From: Allomyces arbusculus
Lineage: Eukaryota; Blastocladiomycota; Blastocladiomycetes; Blastocladiales; Blastocladiaceae
Length of the DNA: 64,000 bases
Direction of reading: 5' to 3'
Assembly (NCBI GenBank): GCA_027604705.1
Contig: JADHYV010000066.1
Location: forward strand, 1 to 64,000
Below, piece by piece: positions 11,279 through 22,108 of this stretch (within the stretch, counting starts at the first letter, position 1; each line of letters opens with the position of its first letter). The notes under the pieces were generated by a model. It did no database searches and was not told the origin of the DNA. It worked only from the letters and a program-made list of their open reading frames with translations. The position numbers were made by a program, and so were the translations under genes.

Positions 11279-12164
11279 GGAAGGGCCCGGTCGCTGTCGT
11301 CGTTCGTCGACTTTGCATTGCCGCCGTTGCGTGTCGTTTGGGTTTCTGTGATTTGCGTGCCGTTTGGGAGCGTTTTCGGGTTCGGGTTTGGGTCCATTGC
11401 ACTAATGTAGATTATTGGCCACTTGCTGCGATAAATTTGCTGGGTCGCGACGGTGGAATGGGTCTGGTGCGATCGCAGACAGCGCGGCCTGTCGACGACG
11501 GTCGGTCCTGTGCTGGAGTGACCACGACACACGGCTGTCTCGTCCCGGTGCGCCAGAATTCCGTCCTCGGCCTAAGGCCCTCACCCTCTCCACTCTCCAC
11601 CGGACGTGAGGCTGCTCCTGATCATGCGGCTCGCGGTGTCAACTATCTCACGTGCATTCGCGGTGCGAGACTCGTCGTCGTGACCTTCGTGCAATCCGAG
11701 TCGGCTCGACCGCTGACGCGAGCGGCCGGAGAGGGGAAGATCGCGTCAGGTGGAGACGATCTGGGCGTTCCGCGCCGGGAGTGAGGAGCACGAAGGTGTT
11801 GGCGTGGGCGGCTTGGTGGGCCTCGCGCTCGCAAGTCGATGGCGCAGTGACGCGTGCACCCGCTCCCCCTTCTCCTGGAGCAACGCAGCCCGGAGCCAAG
11901 GACAGAGCGGTGCAGTTTGTGCGTGCGCTCTCACATCAGCGCAGCGAGCGCCAGTGCAGGACGCGGCGATGTTTGCTCACAATTCCGAAAGGATGGCTTG
12001 ACAAATGGCGGGTCTGTCAAGGAAACAACAGCTGATCCACAGCCTGAAGGGTGTGTATTTTTTTTACTTTCAACAACTCGCGCACGACCTCCGGCATCGC
12101 GGCGTACCGACAAGCGATACGACACGGCACGCAAACGCCGCGCAGCGACCTTGGCCGACAGCGC
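11279..12164. other. Convergent intergenic region
   Basis: Shared 3' region of the desaturase (+) and ribosomal P0 (-) genes. No gene recognised. Two TCTCCACC octamers lie here (11594 +, 11749 -). A T-run near 12058-12066 is close to the P0 3' end. Confidence 0.5.
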
Positions 12165-13100
12165 TTAGTCGAAGAGACCGAAGCCCATGTCGTCGTCCTC
12201 CTCCTCTTCCTCCTCCTCGACAACGGCGGCAGCCGCAGCCGGGGCGGCCTCCGACGCGACGGGCGCGGCGGAAGCGTAGGCCTCGGGGTTGTTAATGCGG
12301 TCCTTGACGGCGTCGGCGAGCGGGAACGAGATCTCGGTGGCGAGGGCAATCGAGAGCACGTTCTTGTACCCGTTGATGAGCGAGTGCGGGACCGAAGCGA
12401 CGGTCGGGACGCCAATGGCGAGCGAGACGGCAGCGACGGCGCGGATACCGGCAAGCAGGTGGCCGAGCAGCTCCGACTCCTCAATGTCGAGCACCGAGGG
12501 GTGGAAGGTGTTGCCCTCGTTGAAGACCTGCGTCACGTTCACACCGTAGGTGAACGGCGAGATGTTCATCATGTTGAGCAGCGTCGCCTCCGACGGGCCA
12601 ACCTTGTTACCGGCCTTGATGAGCGGGTAGTCGGTCGTGATCTCGACCATACCCTTGGTGATCTTGGTCGGGATACCGAGAGCCTGGAAGAACGACGTCT
12701 TACCGGGCTCCATACCGGTGTTACCGCCGGGCACCGTCACGTCGACGGGGGCCACGGCACCGGCCTTGGCAGGGGCGCGGACGCGGTCCTCGACAATGGC
12801 GTCGCGAACCGACTTGAGGTCGCCGTTCGTGAAGACGAAGCCAATGTTGCCGCGCACGTGCGGGAGCAGCTTCTCGTACGACGGGTTGTCGGCCATGAGC
12901 GTGCGGAGCGCGCGACGGACCGTCGTGTTCTTGCCCATCAGCACCTGCGCGGTGCCGCGCAGCTTGCGGCGCACATGGTGCATCTGGTTCGAGCCGACAT
13001 TGTCGACCGACACGACAAAGATCGACTTGTGCGTCTCGAGCAGGTGCGCGAGCTTGTCGAAGTAGTCGGCCTTCTTGTGGCGCGCGTCTCCCTTAGACAT
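12165..13100 (-). CDS. RPP0: 60S acidic ribosomal protein P0 (uL10)
   Basis: Base of the ribosomal P-stalk, binding 28S rRNA and P1/P2 dimers and recruiting translation GTPases. It is intronless, 311 aa, the typical length. The N-terminal ribosomal L10 domain includes YFDKLAHLL and MGKNTTVRRALR. The C-terminus is an Ala-rich hinge followed by an acidic tail ending in DDDMGFGLFD, the universal stalk peptide. Codon use looks strongly biased to GC-ending codons, as expected for a highly expressed gene. The ATG at 13100 starts directly with SKGDARHKKADYF. A CTTTAAAG element lies about 40 bp upstream. Confidence 0.97.
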   Translation of the reverse strand: MSKGDARHKKADYFDKLAHLLETHKSIFVVSVDNVGSNQMHHVRRKLRGTAQVLMGKNTTVRRALRTLMADNPSYEKLLPHVRGNIGFVFTNGDLKSVRDAIVEDRVRAPAKAGAVAPVDVTVPGGNTGMEPGKTSFFQALGIPTKITKGMVEITTDYPLIKAGNKVGPSEATLLNMMNISPFTYGVNVTQVFNEGNTFHPSVLDIEESELLGHLLAGIRAVAAVSLAIGVPTVASVPHSLINGYKNVLSIALATEISFPLADAVKDRINNPEAYASAAPVASEAAPAAAAAVVEEEEEEEDDDMGFGLFD

Positions 13101-14862
13101 CTTGGCAGGTTGCAGGTGGCTAGGGGGTCTCGAAAGAGAGCTTTAAAGACGGCTACATCGCGATGGAGTGGAGGGGCGCTCGGTCAGCGTTGGTGCGCGG
13201 GGGGAGGCGGTTGCGTGCGGATCATGGCAGGGTCAAGACGTACCCTTGCGTGAAGAGAGAGCAAGAACGGGGTCGGGGGCCAACGACGAGGTGGACTGGC
13301 CGTGGTGCGTCCGCTGCGACGCACTTCGTCGGGCTGTTGACGACGTCATGCGCGGACACGTGCGCGTTGCCATGCGGTCAGCTTGGAGCGACCAGTCAAG
13401 TGTCATGCAGCTGTCAGGTGACGCACGCTTGGTCAGCGGCGCACATGCGCTGACGATCGCGTGCCACCACGTCCGAGGCCGATCATGGCCTGCGCCGCTT
13501 TGGTGGGCGCCAAGCCGATCGGCGGCAACCGCGTGCGCCCCCACGTCAAACGGCGCGCAACGGATCGCGGAAGACCCCCACCGAAACCCGGCCGAGAACG
13601 GCGTGCAACAGTGTTGTCGTGCAGCTGGTTGCTGGTCGCAGCCGGGCGGGCACCAACCACCACCGGCGCAGAAGAAGTGGCCCGTTGACGACCGCGACAC
13701 GACGACGGCGCGACTGGCCGGCCGGTCGGGCAGCGCGCCAAGGCGGTCTGGTGCGCACGACGCGGAACGGGCGTGTTCCAGGTGGGGGCGATGGCCAGCG
13801 GGCGCGCGCCGCCGCTGCAGGTTTGATGGCAGCGTTGATGTCGCGCGCGCGCGGGAGCCGCCGGGAGGCCCAAGGCCGCGCAGATGGTGGCAGCCGCGCC
13901 CGGACCGTTCATAAGTGCGGCAGCCCTGCCCGCGCGGCGTGCTCCACGCGCTGAACGCTCCACGCGACGCACCCGCCAGGCTCACCGCACCCCACAGCAA
14001 CCGGCACCGGCTCCACCGCGACAACCGACGCCCTCGCCGCGTCAGATCCCCTGCTGCCAGACTCGCTGCAACGCGCGCACCTGCCCGCGCCGCGACCGCC
14101 GCCTTGGACCGCGCGCTGCCCGCCTTGGACCCGCTGCCCCACGTGCTCGTCATCGAAGGCGACGCTCCGTCGAGCACGTCCCCTGAGTCGTTCCTGCCCG
14201 CCACCGGACAGGGCGCAACTGAACCGCCACCAAGACCGCCAACTCAACCGACGGCGTGCCCGTGCCGCCTGCCCTCGACCTCGAAGTTGCTGTGTTCCTG
14301 ACACCCGCACGGCAGGCCTGGCCAACGCGCGACCAACCCACACCCCCACTGCCCCGCTCGCCAGCTTGCCAGCGGCGCGCTGCTCTGCTCCGCTGCTCAA
14401 CACGCGTCAGTCTACACCAGTCGTGTTCGCGCTCGAGTTCGTCCAGTCGGCCGGCCACCCTGCCAGGTGCGTGCGTTGAGCTGCGCCCAACCCCTGCCCA
14501 TAGTCCTCCGCCGCACCCCTGTCTGGGTCGTGGCCGTGTCGTGTGTGCCTGTCTGCATTCGTGTCTCCCGACACTGGCCCTGCTGGCCTTGTCGTCGTTG
14601 GCCACGCACGCGCCGGACCGGCACGGCCTCTCGCTCTCCGCTGCCCCCGCGACCCGCCTCGAACAATGCGTCTCACACCTCCCCCCTGCACGCCCTTGTC
14701 ACGATGCTGCCGTGCGACGTCGTCGTCGTCGGCACTGTAGATCCCCGCTCGAACTCGTCCGCCTTTTCCGTGCCGGCGCAGCCTCGCGGACGACCCCGTC
14801 GTGCACGCTCTGCTCCGCTCCCACACACCGCACGCGCCGCTGACCACGTCAAATCTCGGGCC
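13101..14862. other. Large divergent intergenic region
   Basis: Separates P0 (-) from the WC-2-like gene (+). Open frames here are long only because stop codons are rare in GC-rich DNA; none shows a family motif. The last 500 bp is C/T-rich, suggesting a long 5' UTR for the photoreceptor-partner gene. An upstream in-frame ATG at about 14704 is a possible alternative start. Confidence 0.45.
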
Positions 14863-16686
14863 ATGCCGCGCGTCTCGTCCCCACCGCCGCCGCCGTCAGG
14901 TAGCGCGTCCAGCCTTGCCCCGCCGCCTGCCGCGCCCGCACCACCACCACCGGGACCGGCAGCAGGACTAGGAGGAGATGCTGTCGGCGGCATGACGGCT
15001 TCAGCGGCAGCAGCGCATACTCCGGCCGCTACCAAAGAGCCGGCGGTGCCGGACCACATGCCGAATCCGCTGTTTGGGTCGTTCACCAAGGCAAAGGACT
15101 GGTGCGTTTTGAATTTCCGGATTTTTTTGATTGGGTGGACAAGGACGTGCGACTCAAGGTTGGCTCTATTTGGCATCGTGTAGGGCCCAGAAACTGATTG
15201 ATGAGTTGTCCGACTTTATGTATGCGTTGGTGCTGTCGCCGGCGCTGTTGCTGCGTGGGCGGTAATAGGTGGAATAGCAGGCTGACGACGGACACGTGCT
15301 GCCCGTACCCCCTAGTTTTGTGCTCTCGCCGCAGGGCAACATTGTCTACGTCTCGACGTCGAGCCGTGCCATGGGTGCGTTGCGTCCTGTTCGCCCAGGG
15401 CTCTACGTCCCTCTCTCTTCCCTCCCGCGTCTCGATCTGACGCGTCCCTTCCCCCCACTAGTCGGTTTCCACGGCGACGAGCTCGTCGGCCACCATATCT
15501 CCGAATTCATCCACCCGGACGACGCGTGCCACCTGTCCGTCGCCCTCCAGGACGCCCTGACCCACCGCACCCCCTACCAACTCGTCCCTCGCTTCCGCCG
15601 CAAGAACGCCGACTACATGATTCTCGAAGTGCACGGGCGCGTCATGACCATCGCCCCGCCCGCCGCCCCCGGCACCGTCCTGCTCGTCAATGTCGGCCGC
15701 GAATACCCGGGCAAACTGTCGCCGTTCCTCGACTCGGTGCTCGACCTCCGCGCCGAGAACGACCGCTTACTCCGCCGGAAACGGCACCTCGACGGCGTGC
15801 CGGAGCCGCCCGTGGTTGTGCGGCCTGCGGCACTCGCCGAGGCCGAACGCGCCGCGGTCGATGCGATCGCGTTGGATGATGCCGACGAGGACGACGACGC
15901 GTCGCCGCCGCCGCAGCATGAGGTTGCGGCGGCCGCGGCGGCCGCAAGGGGGTGGGGGTCCGATGGCGGGTCGTCGGGCGGACCGTTTGGAACGACGGCC
16001 GCGTACTGGAGCGCGGGAGGCGCGGCCGCGCCGGGAGCCGCAGGCGCGCCGGTCCCGCTTGCCGGGCCGCCGCCGGTGCCGCCGGCCGCAAATGTGCCTG
16101 TTCCGGGGTCCGACGAGGCGGCGGCGGCGGCGGCGGCGGCGGCGGCCAAGAAGCGGAAACGGCGTGCGGCCAAGCCGGAGACCGACCGCGTGTGCATTGA
16201 TTGTGGGACGACAACGTCGCCGGGTACGTTTGGGAGGGGTGCCAAGTGGGAGGGGGGGGGGGGGTTGGAGAGCGGATCTGACCTGACGTGGTCCTCGATA
16301 GAATGGCGCAAGGGGCCGACAGGTGCCAAGACGCTGTGCAATGCGTGCGGGCTGCGCTACGTACGTATTCGAGGTCGATGCCGTGGCCGTCGCGCACCTT
16401 GGTTTGGGGTTGGAATGGAACTAACGTCAAAATGCTCATGTGCACGGTCGCTTCTCCACCAGGCCAAGAGTACGTGGTGCCGTCGGCCGCCTGGTGTGGC
16501 CTGTGTGGATGCGTGACACTGACCCGACTTGCCCCCCGCCCTTCACCAGAGGTCAAGACGGAAAAGCAGCTCGCGCGGGAAGCCCGTGCCGCTGCGGGCG
16601 CCGTCACGCCGACCGGTGCACCCGCGGGTCCCACTGGGAGTGCGGCGCCGACTCGGGTCGCGGCATCGGCAGCGGAAATGGGGTAG
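14863..16686 (+). CDS. wc-2: White-collar-2-like PAS/GATA transcription factor
   Basis: Likely partner of a blue-light receptor (WC-1 type) in a light-responsive transcription complex. Seven exons (14863-15101, 15184-15219, 15316-15374, 15462-16223, 16302-16360, 16463-16469, 16550-16686) give 432 aa. The joined PAS start reads FTKAKDWAQKLIDELSDFIFVLSP across two introns. HISEFIHPDD and VPRFRRKNADYM follow. A GATA-type finger CIDCGTTTSPEWRKG...LCNACGLRYAKK lies at about 355-385. The link is Ala/Pro-rich with a long Ala run, and the N-terminus is Pro/Ala-rich. PAS plus one GATA finger without a LOV flavin motif (NCRFLQ) fits WC-2 rather than WC-1. Exon 6 is only 7 nt. The exact start is uncertain. 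Confidence 0.82.
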
Positions 16687-18286
16687 CGCGGCAACGCCGT
16701 TCTGGTCTGCGGCAAGAGAGTGTGAAGAGGTGTGCGCGTTCGTGGGTTCGTTTTTTTGTTTTTGTGCGTCCGTTATTTGTCCGTGCCCCCTGCCCGCGTG
16801 CCGCGCAAGCCATGCTGTGCTGTGCTGTAGCGAGTCGGAGCAGGAACAGCACCAGCGGAAGCGGCGGCACGCGGAGAACAAAAGAAGCAAGAGGCGCCAG
16901 CGCGAGCCAAAGAGGCCTGAAAATGGAACAATAATAATGATTTTTCGCGGATCGTACATAGAGGGTACAGGAGCGGCGTGGGCTCGTGGATCAGCCGTGC
17001 GGGTGCAGTATGGATTGCCGTGCAGAGCAGAGCGGACAGCAATGATCGTCGTCGTTCATCGTCGTTGGCATCGTTGTTGGTCTTGTGAGCAGGCTTACTC
17101 TACGCAGTCGCCGCCAACGGCGTCTCCTGTCGCCTCGAACAGTTGCAACCGTTGCGCCGTGGCGACAGTGCGGGGCGCGGTTGGCCAGGTTACACAAGCG
17201 GGCGCCGAGGTCCGTCTTTGGTGCGGGGAGCGCGAAAGGTGGCGTACCTGCGGCGAATCGACCACGTGCACCGTGGCGTGAATCTGCGACAGTGGTTTCT
17301 AATGTGCTTTTCGAACTGTTTTCCGATCTGGAGCAGCACGTGAGGGGCCGAACAACCGCCAAACGCCATTTCGCCGAGATCGGTTGCGCCACGCTTGCGC
17401 CTCGGCACTTGCCCGACTCGGCGAAGCAGGCGTGGGGCGCCACGCGGAACCTTTCCGCACCACCCACGCAGACCCAGGAACCGACGTGTCCGAGTCCGCC
17501 AGTGAGACCCAACAGCGACAGGGCAACGCCGCGCGGCCGGCGGGCCCATCCACTGAGACATTGCGGCGTCGCGCGGTCGCCACCGTGTCTCACTTTCGCT
17601 TCGGGTGCATGGCCGGCGTGCGTGCGGGACCTGGACCGGGAGGCACGGCCCACGCGCGCGGGAGAGCCGGCCCTGGCGCCGCAACACGACTGTGACGGCG
17701 CCGAGAGGCGCGCTGGGCGCTCTCTCTCTCCTCATCCTCTCGCTTGCTCGACGTGCTCTCGTCGACTCGACACCAAAACCGCTCGCTGATCTGCTTTGTG
17801 CGACCGCCGTTGCGCCCTGCGGTTGACCCTTTTCTCGCGCCGTTTGCACCCACGACGCGCCAGTGCTGTGCTGCTCCACTGCTTTGGTGCGTCTCTTCGC
17901 CCTTGTCCGCGCCTTGGCTGCGGTGGGGCCGGCTGCTGCCGCCGGATGACGGACGGGTCGCTCGCTCTGGTGCGGGCGCGTCCTCGTCCTTGGTCAGCGT
18001 CTCATTCTCGTTTTGCCCATGCACTGACCCCCCCGCCCACGCACGAACGCGCACTCGCGTGTTGCAGGTTCTCGCTTTGATCGCGCGCCCCGTTGCGTTT
18101 GCGCCCAGGTGCGCCTAACAACAACCGAAAACAACAACGAGGCCGTTCGCCTCGCGTCGCAGCGCCTGCTTACTCTTCGCTCGCTCCGCTCCACCGCGCG
18201 CGCGCACTCGTCGCTCTCTTGCTCTCGCTCTCGCCTCGGCCGACCCTGCCGCCCCTCTCGCTCTCTCCGTCAAGGGCCCACCAAGC
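16687..18286. other. Intergenic between WC-2-like and C2H2 genes
   Basis: About 1.6 kb without a recognisable gene. The last 250 bp is rich in CTCT/CTCGC runs and is probably the 5' UTR of the C2H2 gene. Confidence 0.5.
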
Positions 18287-20527
18287 ATGTCGCCACACCA
18301 GATCAGCAACATGTCGAGCCATCAGCAACCCACTGCCCCCACTACCACCGCCACCACGACGCTTGCCATGCCCACCGCGTCCGCGGTCGCGCCGCTGCCG
18401 CATCCGCATCCGCTCGCGGCGCGTGCGCCGCTGCCGCACCCGCACCCCAACAAGCGGTTCCACACGTCGCCGTCCGCTGCAACTGCCACGGCGGGCCGGT
18501 TCCCGTCGTCACTCATGGCCGTGATGAACCTCGACGACGGCGCCGACGGTGCGCTGTCGAGCGACGACGACGACGACTGCGATGCCGAGTTTGCAGATGA
18601 CGTCCCAATGGGGCCGGCCCAGGAGGCGTGCCGCGCCGCCGCGGCGGCCGCACCCGCTGCAGCGCGCGCAGTGGCGCCGATCAGCCACGGCGCTCCCACG
18701 TCGTCGGCGTCGGCGCCGGCAGCAGCCTTTGCCGCTGCACCTGCTGCTGCTGCTCTTGTCTCCACGTCGCCGCGACTGCCAAGCGCCTGCTTGCCCGTCT
18801 CCGTGTCCGCGTCGCACGCGATGCCGCCGACGCCGCTGGCGGCCGGAATGACGCCCGCGGCCAGCGGCGCCACGTCAACGCACCACGCCCGCCACCAACA
18901 CCTCCAGCACCACCCGACCATCGCGCCGCTTGGTCATCACCACCAACAAGTCCAGCACCAGCACCAGCACGCTCAACTCGCGCACCCGTTCCACGGGACG
19001 ATGCCGTCTGCTCAGGCATGCACCCCGCCGCTGCAAGCGCAAGCTCAAGTGCCGACGCTGCCATTGCCGTTCCCGTGGCCGCCAGCTGGTTCCCAAGCAC
19101 AGACGATCGCGCATCACCATGCATTGCCGCAGCAACAACAACAGCCGCAGCAACACTTGCAGTACGTGCCCGTGCACCAGCAGCAGTACCCGCCGCAGCC
19201 CGCGCACGCGGCTCATTACCCGGCCCCGCACGCGCACCACGCCTATCCGGCCGTTTCCGCCCCCGTTTCGGCACCTGCCCCCGTTGCTTCGTCGCCGTCC
19301 CTAAATGCGTCCATGTCTTCTTACTACCGCGAGAACCCGTACCGAGCGGCGCCCCCCACGCCACTCCACCACGCTGCTGCCGCCGCTCAGCCGTGGTCCG
19401 CTGCGCCGGTCACGTCTTCTTCATCGCCCCGCCCCTCGCCACCGCTACCGCCGCCGCAAACGACGTCATGGGCGCCGCATCCCGACCGCGCTGACCGAGA
19501 TCGACCTTTCCCGCCCCCCGCGCCCGCTGCTCCCGAACCGACGCCGCACTGGGACGCGTCGCGCGCGGCGTCAATCGATAACCACTCGTCGTCAGCCTCG
19601 GCTTCGGCCTCGGCCGACGCGTCCTCTTCGACCAACCAAGCGTCGACTGCGCAGCCCGCGACCCCATGGGAGGCGCTTCTTTCGGTCGCGGCCGCCGAGT
19701 CGTCGAGTCTCGACCGACAGAGCGAGTCGGTCGCGTCGTCGTCGGCCGAGTCGTCACCGACCTCGTCTGCGCGCGTGCGTGCCGTACCCACGGCCGGTGA
19801 CGTGCCGGCCCTGGCCCGCGTCGCGCCGCAGCTGCCCACGCCAGCGCCGACTCCGACGCCGCCCATGCACCCGGCACCGCGCGGGCACCATTTGGCCCCG
19901 CCGCATGTTGCCGCCGCGGGTGCCGCGCCGCGCCGCGCGTCATGGGCGCCGACCTCGTCGACGTCGACTTCCTCCTCCGCCTCCACCAGTGCTTCGGTGA
20001 CCGTTCCGCCCACTGTAGCTTCAGCCGCCGCAGGAGCAGGCACGCCCGAATCCGACATTCTCGAACGGATCACGTGGATGCCGACGGGGATGCCACTGGT
20101 CGCCCGTGCCGCGGGCGCACCGGCGATCCTCGCTGCACTGCTCACCGACGGTAAGGCCTTCCGGTGCATCCCGTGCGGGCAGCGGTTCCGGCGCAAGGCC
20201 GACACGGTGCGGCACGTGCGGTCCCTGCACACGGCCGAGAAACCGCATATCTGTCCGGCGTGCCACCGCGGGTTTGCGCGCGTCGATGCGCTCAAGCGGC
20301 ACTTGGACACGGACCCAGAATGTGCGGCCAAGGGGATCGTGCGCGAGAACGCGCGGTGTAACGCGGTGCCTACCCTCTCGGGCGCAAGTAGGCGCCGCGC
20401 GAGTGTGCCCGCCGGGGTCGCATTGGCGAGAGGGGATGAGGCCATGGTCGCGGCCCTGATTGGCGCGGCCAAGCTCGCGCGAAGTGCGGGGGAGCCCGCC
20501 GTGGGGGCGCCGGTGAGCGCCGAGTAG
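18287..20527 (+). CDS. C2H2 zinc-finger transcription factor, Ala/Pro/His/Gln-rich
   Basis: Intronless, 746 aa. Two C2H2 fingers lie near the C-terminus: FRCIPCGQRFRRKADTVRHV with its HxxxH at about 624-647, and HICPACHRGFARVDALKRH at about 652-671. The second ends H-x5-C rather than H-x3-H. The linker TAEKPH is the TGEKP type typical of DNA-binding arrays. The preceding 600 residues are low complexity: poly-Ala, His/Gln-rich (HHHQQVQHQHQHAQ), Pro/Ala and Ser/Thr stretches, as in fungal activators. An acidic island (SSDDDDDCDAEFADD) lies near residue 90. A second ATG eight codons downstream is also possible. No target can be inferred. Confidence 0.75.
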   Translation: MSPHQISNMSSHQQPTAPTTTATTTLAMPTASAVAPLPHPHPLAARAPLPHPHPNKRFHTSPSAATATAGRFPSSLMAVMNLDDGADGALSSDDDDDCDAEFADDVPMGPAQEACRAAAAAAPAAARAVAPISHGAPTSSASAPAAAFAAAPAAAALVSTSPRLPSACLPVSVSASHAMPPTPLAAGMTPAASGATSTHHARHQHLQHHPTIAPLGHHHQQVQHQHQHAQLAHPFHGTMPSAQACTPPLQAQAQVPTLPLPFPWPPAGSQAQTIAHHHALPQQQQQPQQHLQYVPVHQQQYPPQPAHAAHYPAPHAHHAYPAVSAPVSAPAPVASSPSLNASMSSYYRENPYRAAPPTPLHHAAAAAQPWSAAPVTSSSSPRPSPPLPPPQTTSWAPHPDRADRDRPFPPPAPAAPEPTPHWDASRAASIDNHSSSASASASADASSSTNQASTAQPATPWEALLSVAAAESSSLDRQSESVASSSAESSPTSSARVRAVPTAGDVPALARVAPQLPTPAPTPTPPMHPAPRGHHLAPPHVAAAGAAPRRASWAPTSSTSTSSSASTSASVTVPPTVASAAAGAGTPESDILERITWMPTGMPLVARAAGAPAILAALLTDGKAFRCIPCGQRFRRKADTVRHVRSLHTAEKPHICPACHRGFARVDALKRHLDTDPECAAKGIVRENARCNAVPTLSGASRRRASVPAGVALARGDEAMVAALIGAAKLARSAGEPAVGAPVSAE

Positions 20528-20899
20528 ATGTAGTCGTGTTGGTTTGATTTGTTGTTGATGGGGTTGCATCGGACCCCGGGTTTGGTTTCTTTCTTTCTTT
20601 CATGGGCGTGGATAATTTTGGAGCGCTCTTGCTCGCGGCCGGTCTCTCACTCTCTCTGGCCGGCCGGCGATCGCGTCCGTCATTGGTGCCGCTCGGCTCG
20701 TGTCGTCGACCGTGGCGCGCGCGCGCGCGGTTGGGAGATAATCATCATCATGTAAATACAGGATCCGACGCTACCCATGTCGTCGTCGTCGTCGTCGTCG
20801 TCGCGAATCACGCCGTACGCGTCGATCGCGTCGTTCAGAAATCTAGACACCCATCACCACGCTTGCCGTCAGCCCCGCCTCCTCCCTCTACCACCCCAA
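20528..20899. other. Convergent intergenic region with (GTC)8
   Basis: Shared 3' region of the C2H2 gene (+) and the SDHAF4 gene (-). It has a CTTT-type run near 20588-20600 and a (GTC)8 microsatellite at about 20779-20802. No gene recognised. Confidence 0.6.
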
Positions 20900-21229
20900 T
20901 CAAACCGAATCTGTACCGTACACGCGCCCCTTGCGTTCCCAATCGCCGTACCGCGTCGGCTCCGGGCCGCGCGGCCCACCGCGCTCGCCCGTGACCGGGT
21001 TCACCCCGTCCGGGTGTGCCGGCAACGGCTCCTTCTCCGCGTCAGGGTGTAACTCGACGTGCTCCCCAGCCTCGGCGCGCGCAATCGACGCGTCAATCTC
21101 GCGCTGCGCGGCACGGTCGGCGAGCGGGATCGGCGCCGGGCCGCGGCCCGCGCCGGGCGAGCCCGTGACGAAGGTGCGGATGGCGGTGCGGAGTGCGCGG
21201 GGTGCGGCGGCAGAGCGGAGGGCGAGCAT
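20900..21229 (-). CDS. SDHAF4: Succinate dehydrogenase assembly factor 4
   Basis: Mitochondrial chaperone that binds flavinated SdhA before complex II assembly. The 109-aa frame begins MLALRSAAAPRALRTAIRTFVTG, a classic amphipathic Arg/Ala/Leu presequence without acidic residues. The C-terminus has the family signature GGPRGPEPTRYGDWERKGR, almost invariant in SDHAF4/Sdh8. The mature end GRVYGTDSV is a few residues longer than the usual GR(V/C)xDF end. The frame is open upstream to an ATG at 21286, but the presequence begins at 21229, so that start is chosen. There is no intron. Confidence 0.93.
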   Translation of the reverse strand: MLALRSAAAPRALRTAIRTFVTGSPGAGRGPAPIPLADRAAQREIDASIARAEAGEHVELHPDAEKEPLPAHPDGVNPVTGERGGPRGPEPTRYGDWERKGRVYGTDSV

Positions 21230-22108
21230 CGTGGGCGGGTTGTCGATGGGTGACGGGGAGGAAGCGGAGGAGAAAGAGCTGGGCAAAACAAGGCGATTGG
21301 TCGGTGCATCAACCGCACGTGCAGCACGCGCTGCGACGGCGTCACGCGCACGTGGGTGTCTCGCACGGTGGGGGAGTCGGCCAAAGAGCGGTGAGGCGGC
21401 GCGGGACCGCCCAGCGGCAGCGCGACTGAGATCGAACAGACCGCCCCACGAGCTGGTCGTCGCGGCTCAAGTCGACGGCCTCAACAAGCAGGGTCACGGC
21501 GTACCACGCGGCCGCTCCGTTGGCGTGATACAGAAAACTTGAGTCCATTTTTGTAAACATATTTCTCTCTTCCGTCCGTCCGTCCGTCCGTCCATTAGGC
21601 AGGCCCGCCGCGACACGCAGCACGGGATGAAGGCAGCCTGCGCGCGCGTATGCAAACGAACAAACGAACCGGGCACGGCACACCTCGATGGCGGTCCCGC
21701 CGGACCAACGACAATCGAGGCGACCTCACTCGCATCGCTCGTGGTACCGAAACCGCATAGCAGCAACGGCGGAGAGGAGGAGGAGGGGCGTGTTAAGGGA
21801 AGGAGGAACGCAGGCACAGGATGACAAACCACGCGGTAAGGGACTGCTGGGGAGGTCGGGGTAGGTGGGCGGGGGAACATGGTGGGGAATGAAAGTCGAG
21901 CACCGCCAAACGAAGGAAAAAAAGAGAAAAGAGTCCCGCAACCCTCCCCAAAGGGATCGATCGACACACGAACGTACAACACGGCACGGGGAAAAGGAGA
22001 GAAAGAATCGTAACGAAGAACGGAACACGCTCGGCGCCCGTGAACGAGCGCATGGGATGGAGGCAGGGAGAGGTCGCGACGTGACTCGCGACGCCGTGTC
22101 GCGCCACA
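21230..22108. other. Intergenic, SDHAF4 promoter side
   Basis: No gene recognised. A CCGT tetranucleotide run lies at 21571-21593. The right half is purine-rich (GAGAAAGAA-type) on the + strand, downstream of the YEATS gene's stop. Confidence 0.5.
21571..21593. repeat. (TCCG)n tetranucleotide run
   Basis: More than five tandem TCCG units in the SDHAF4 upstream region. Confidence 0.9.

Noticed and set aside
12051-13253. 400-codon + strand frame over the P0 gene
   Set aside because: Shadow of ribosomal protein P0, which is unmistakable on the minus strand.
13163-14205. Several 100-320-codon frames on both strands
   Set aside because: All overlap each other, have Arg/Ala/Pro shadow composition and show no motif; best read as GC-rich intergenic DNA.
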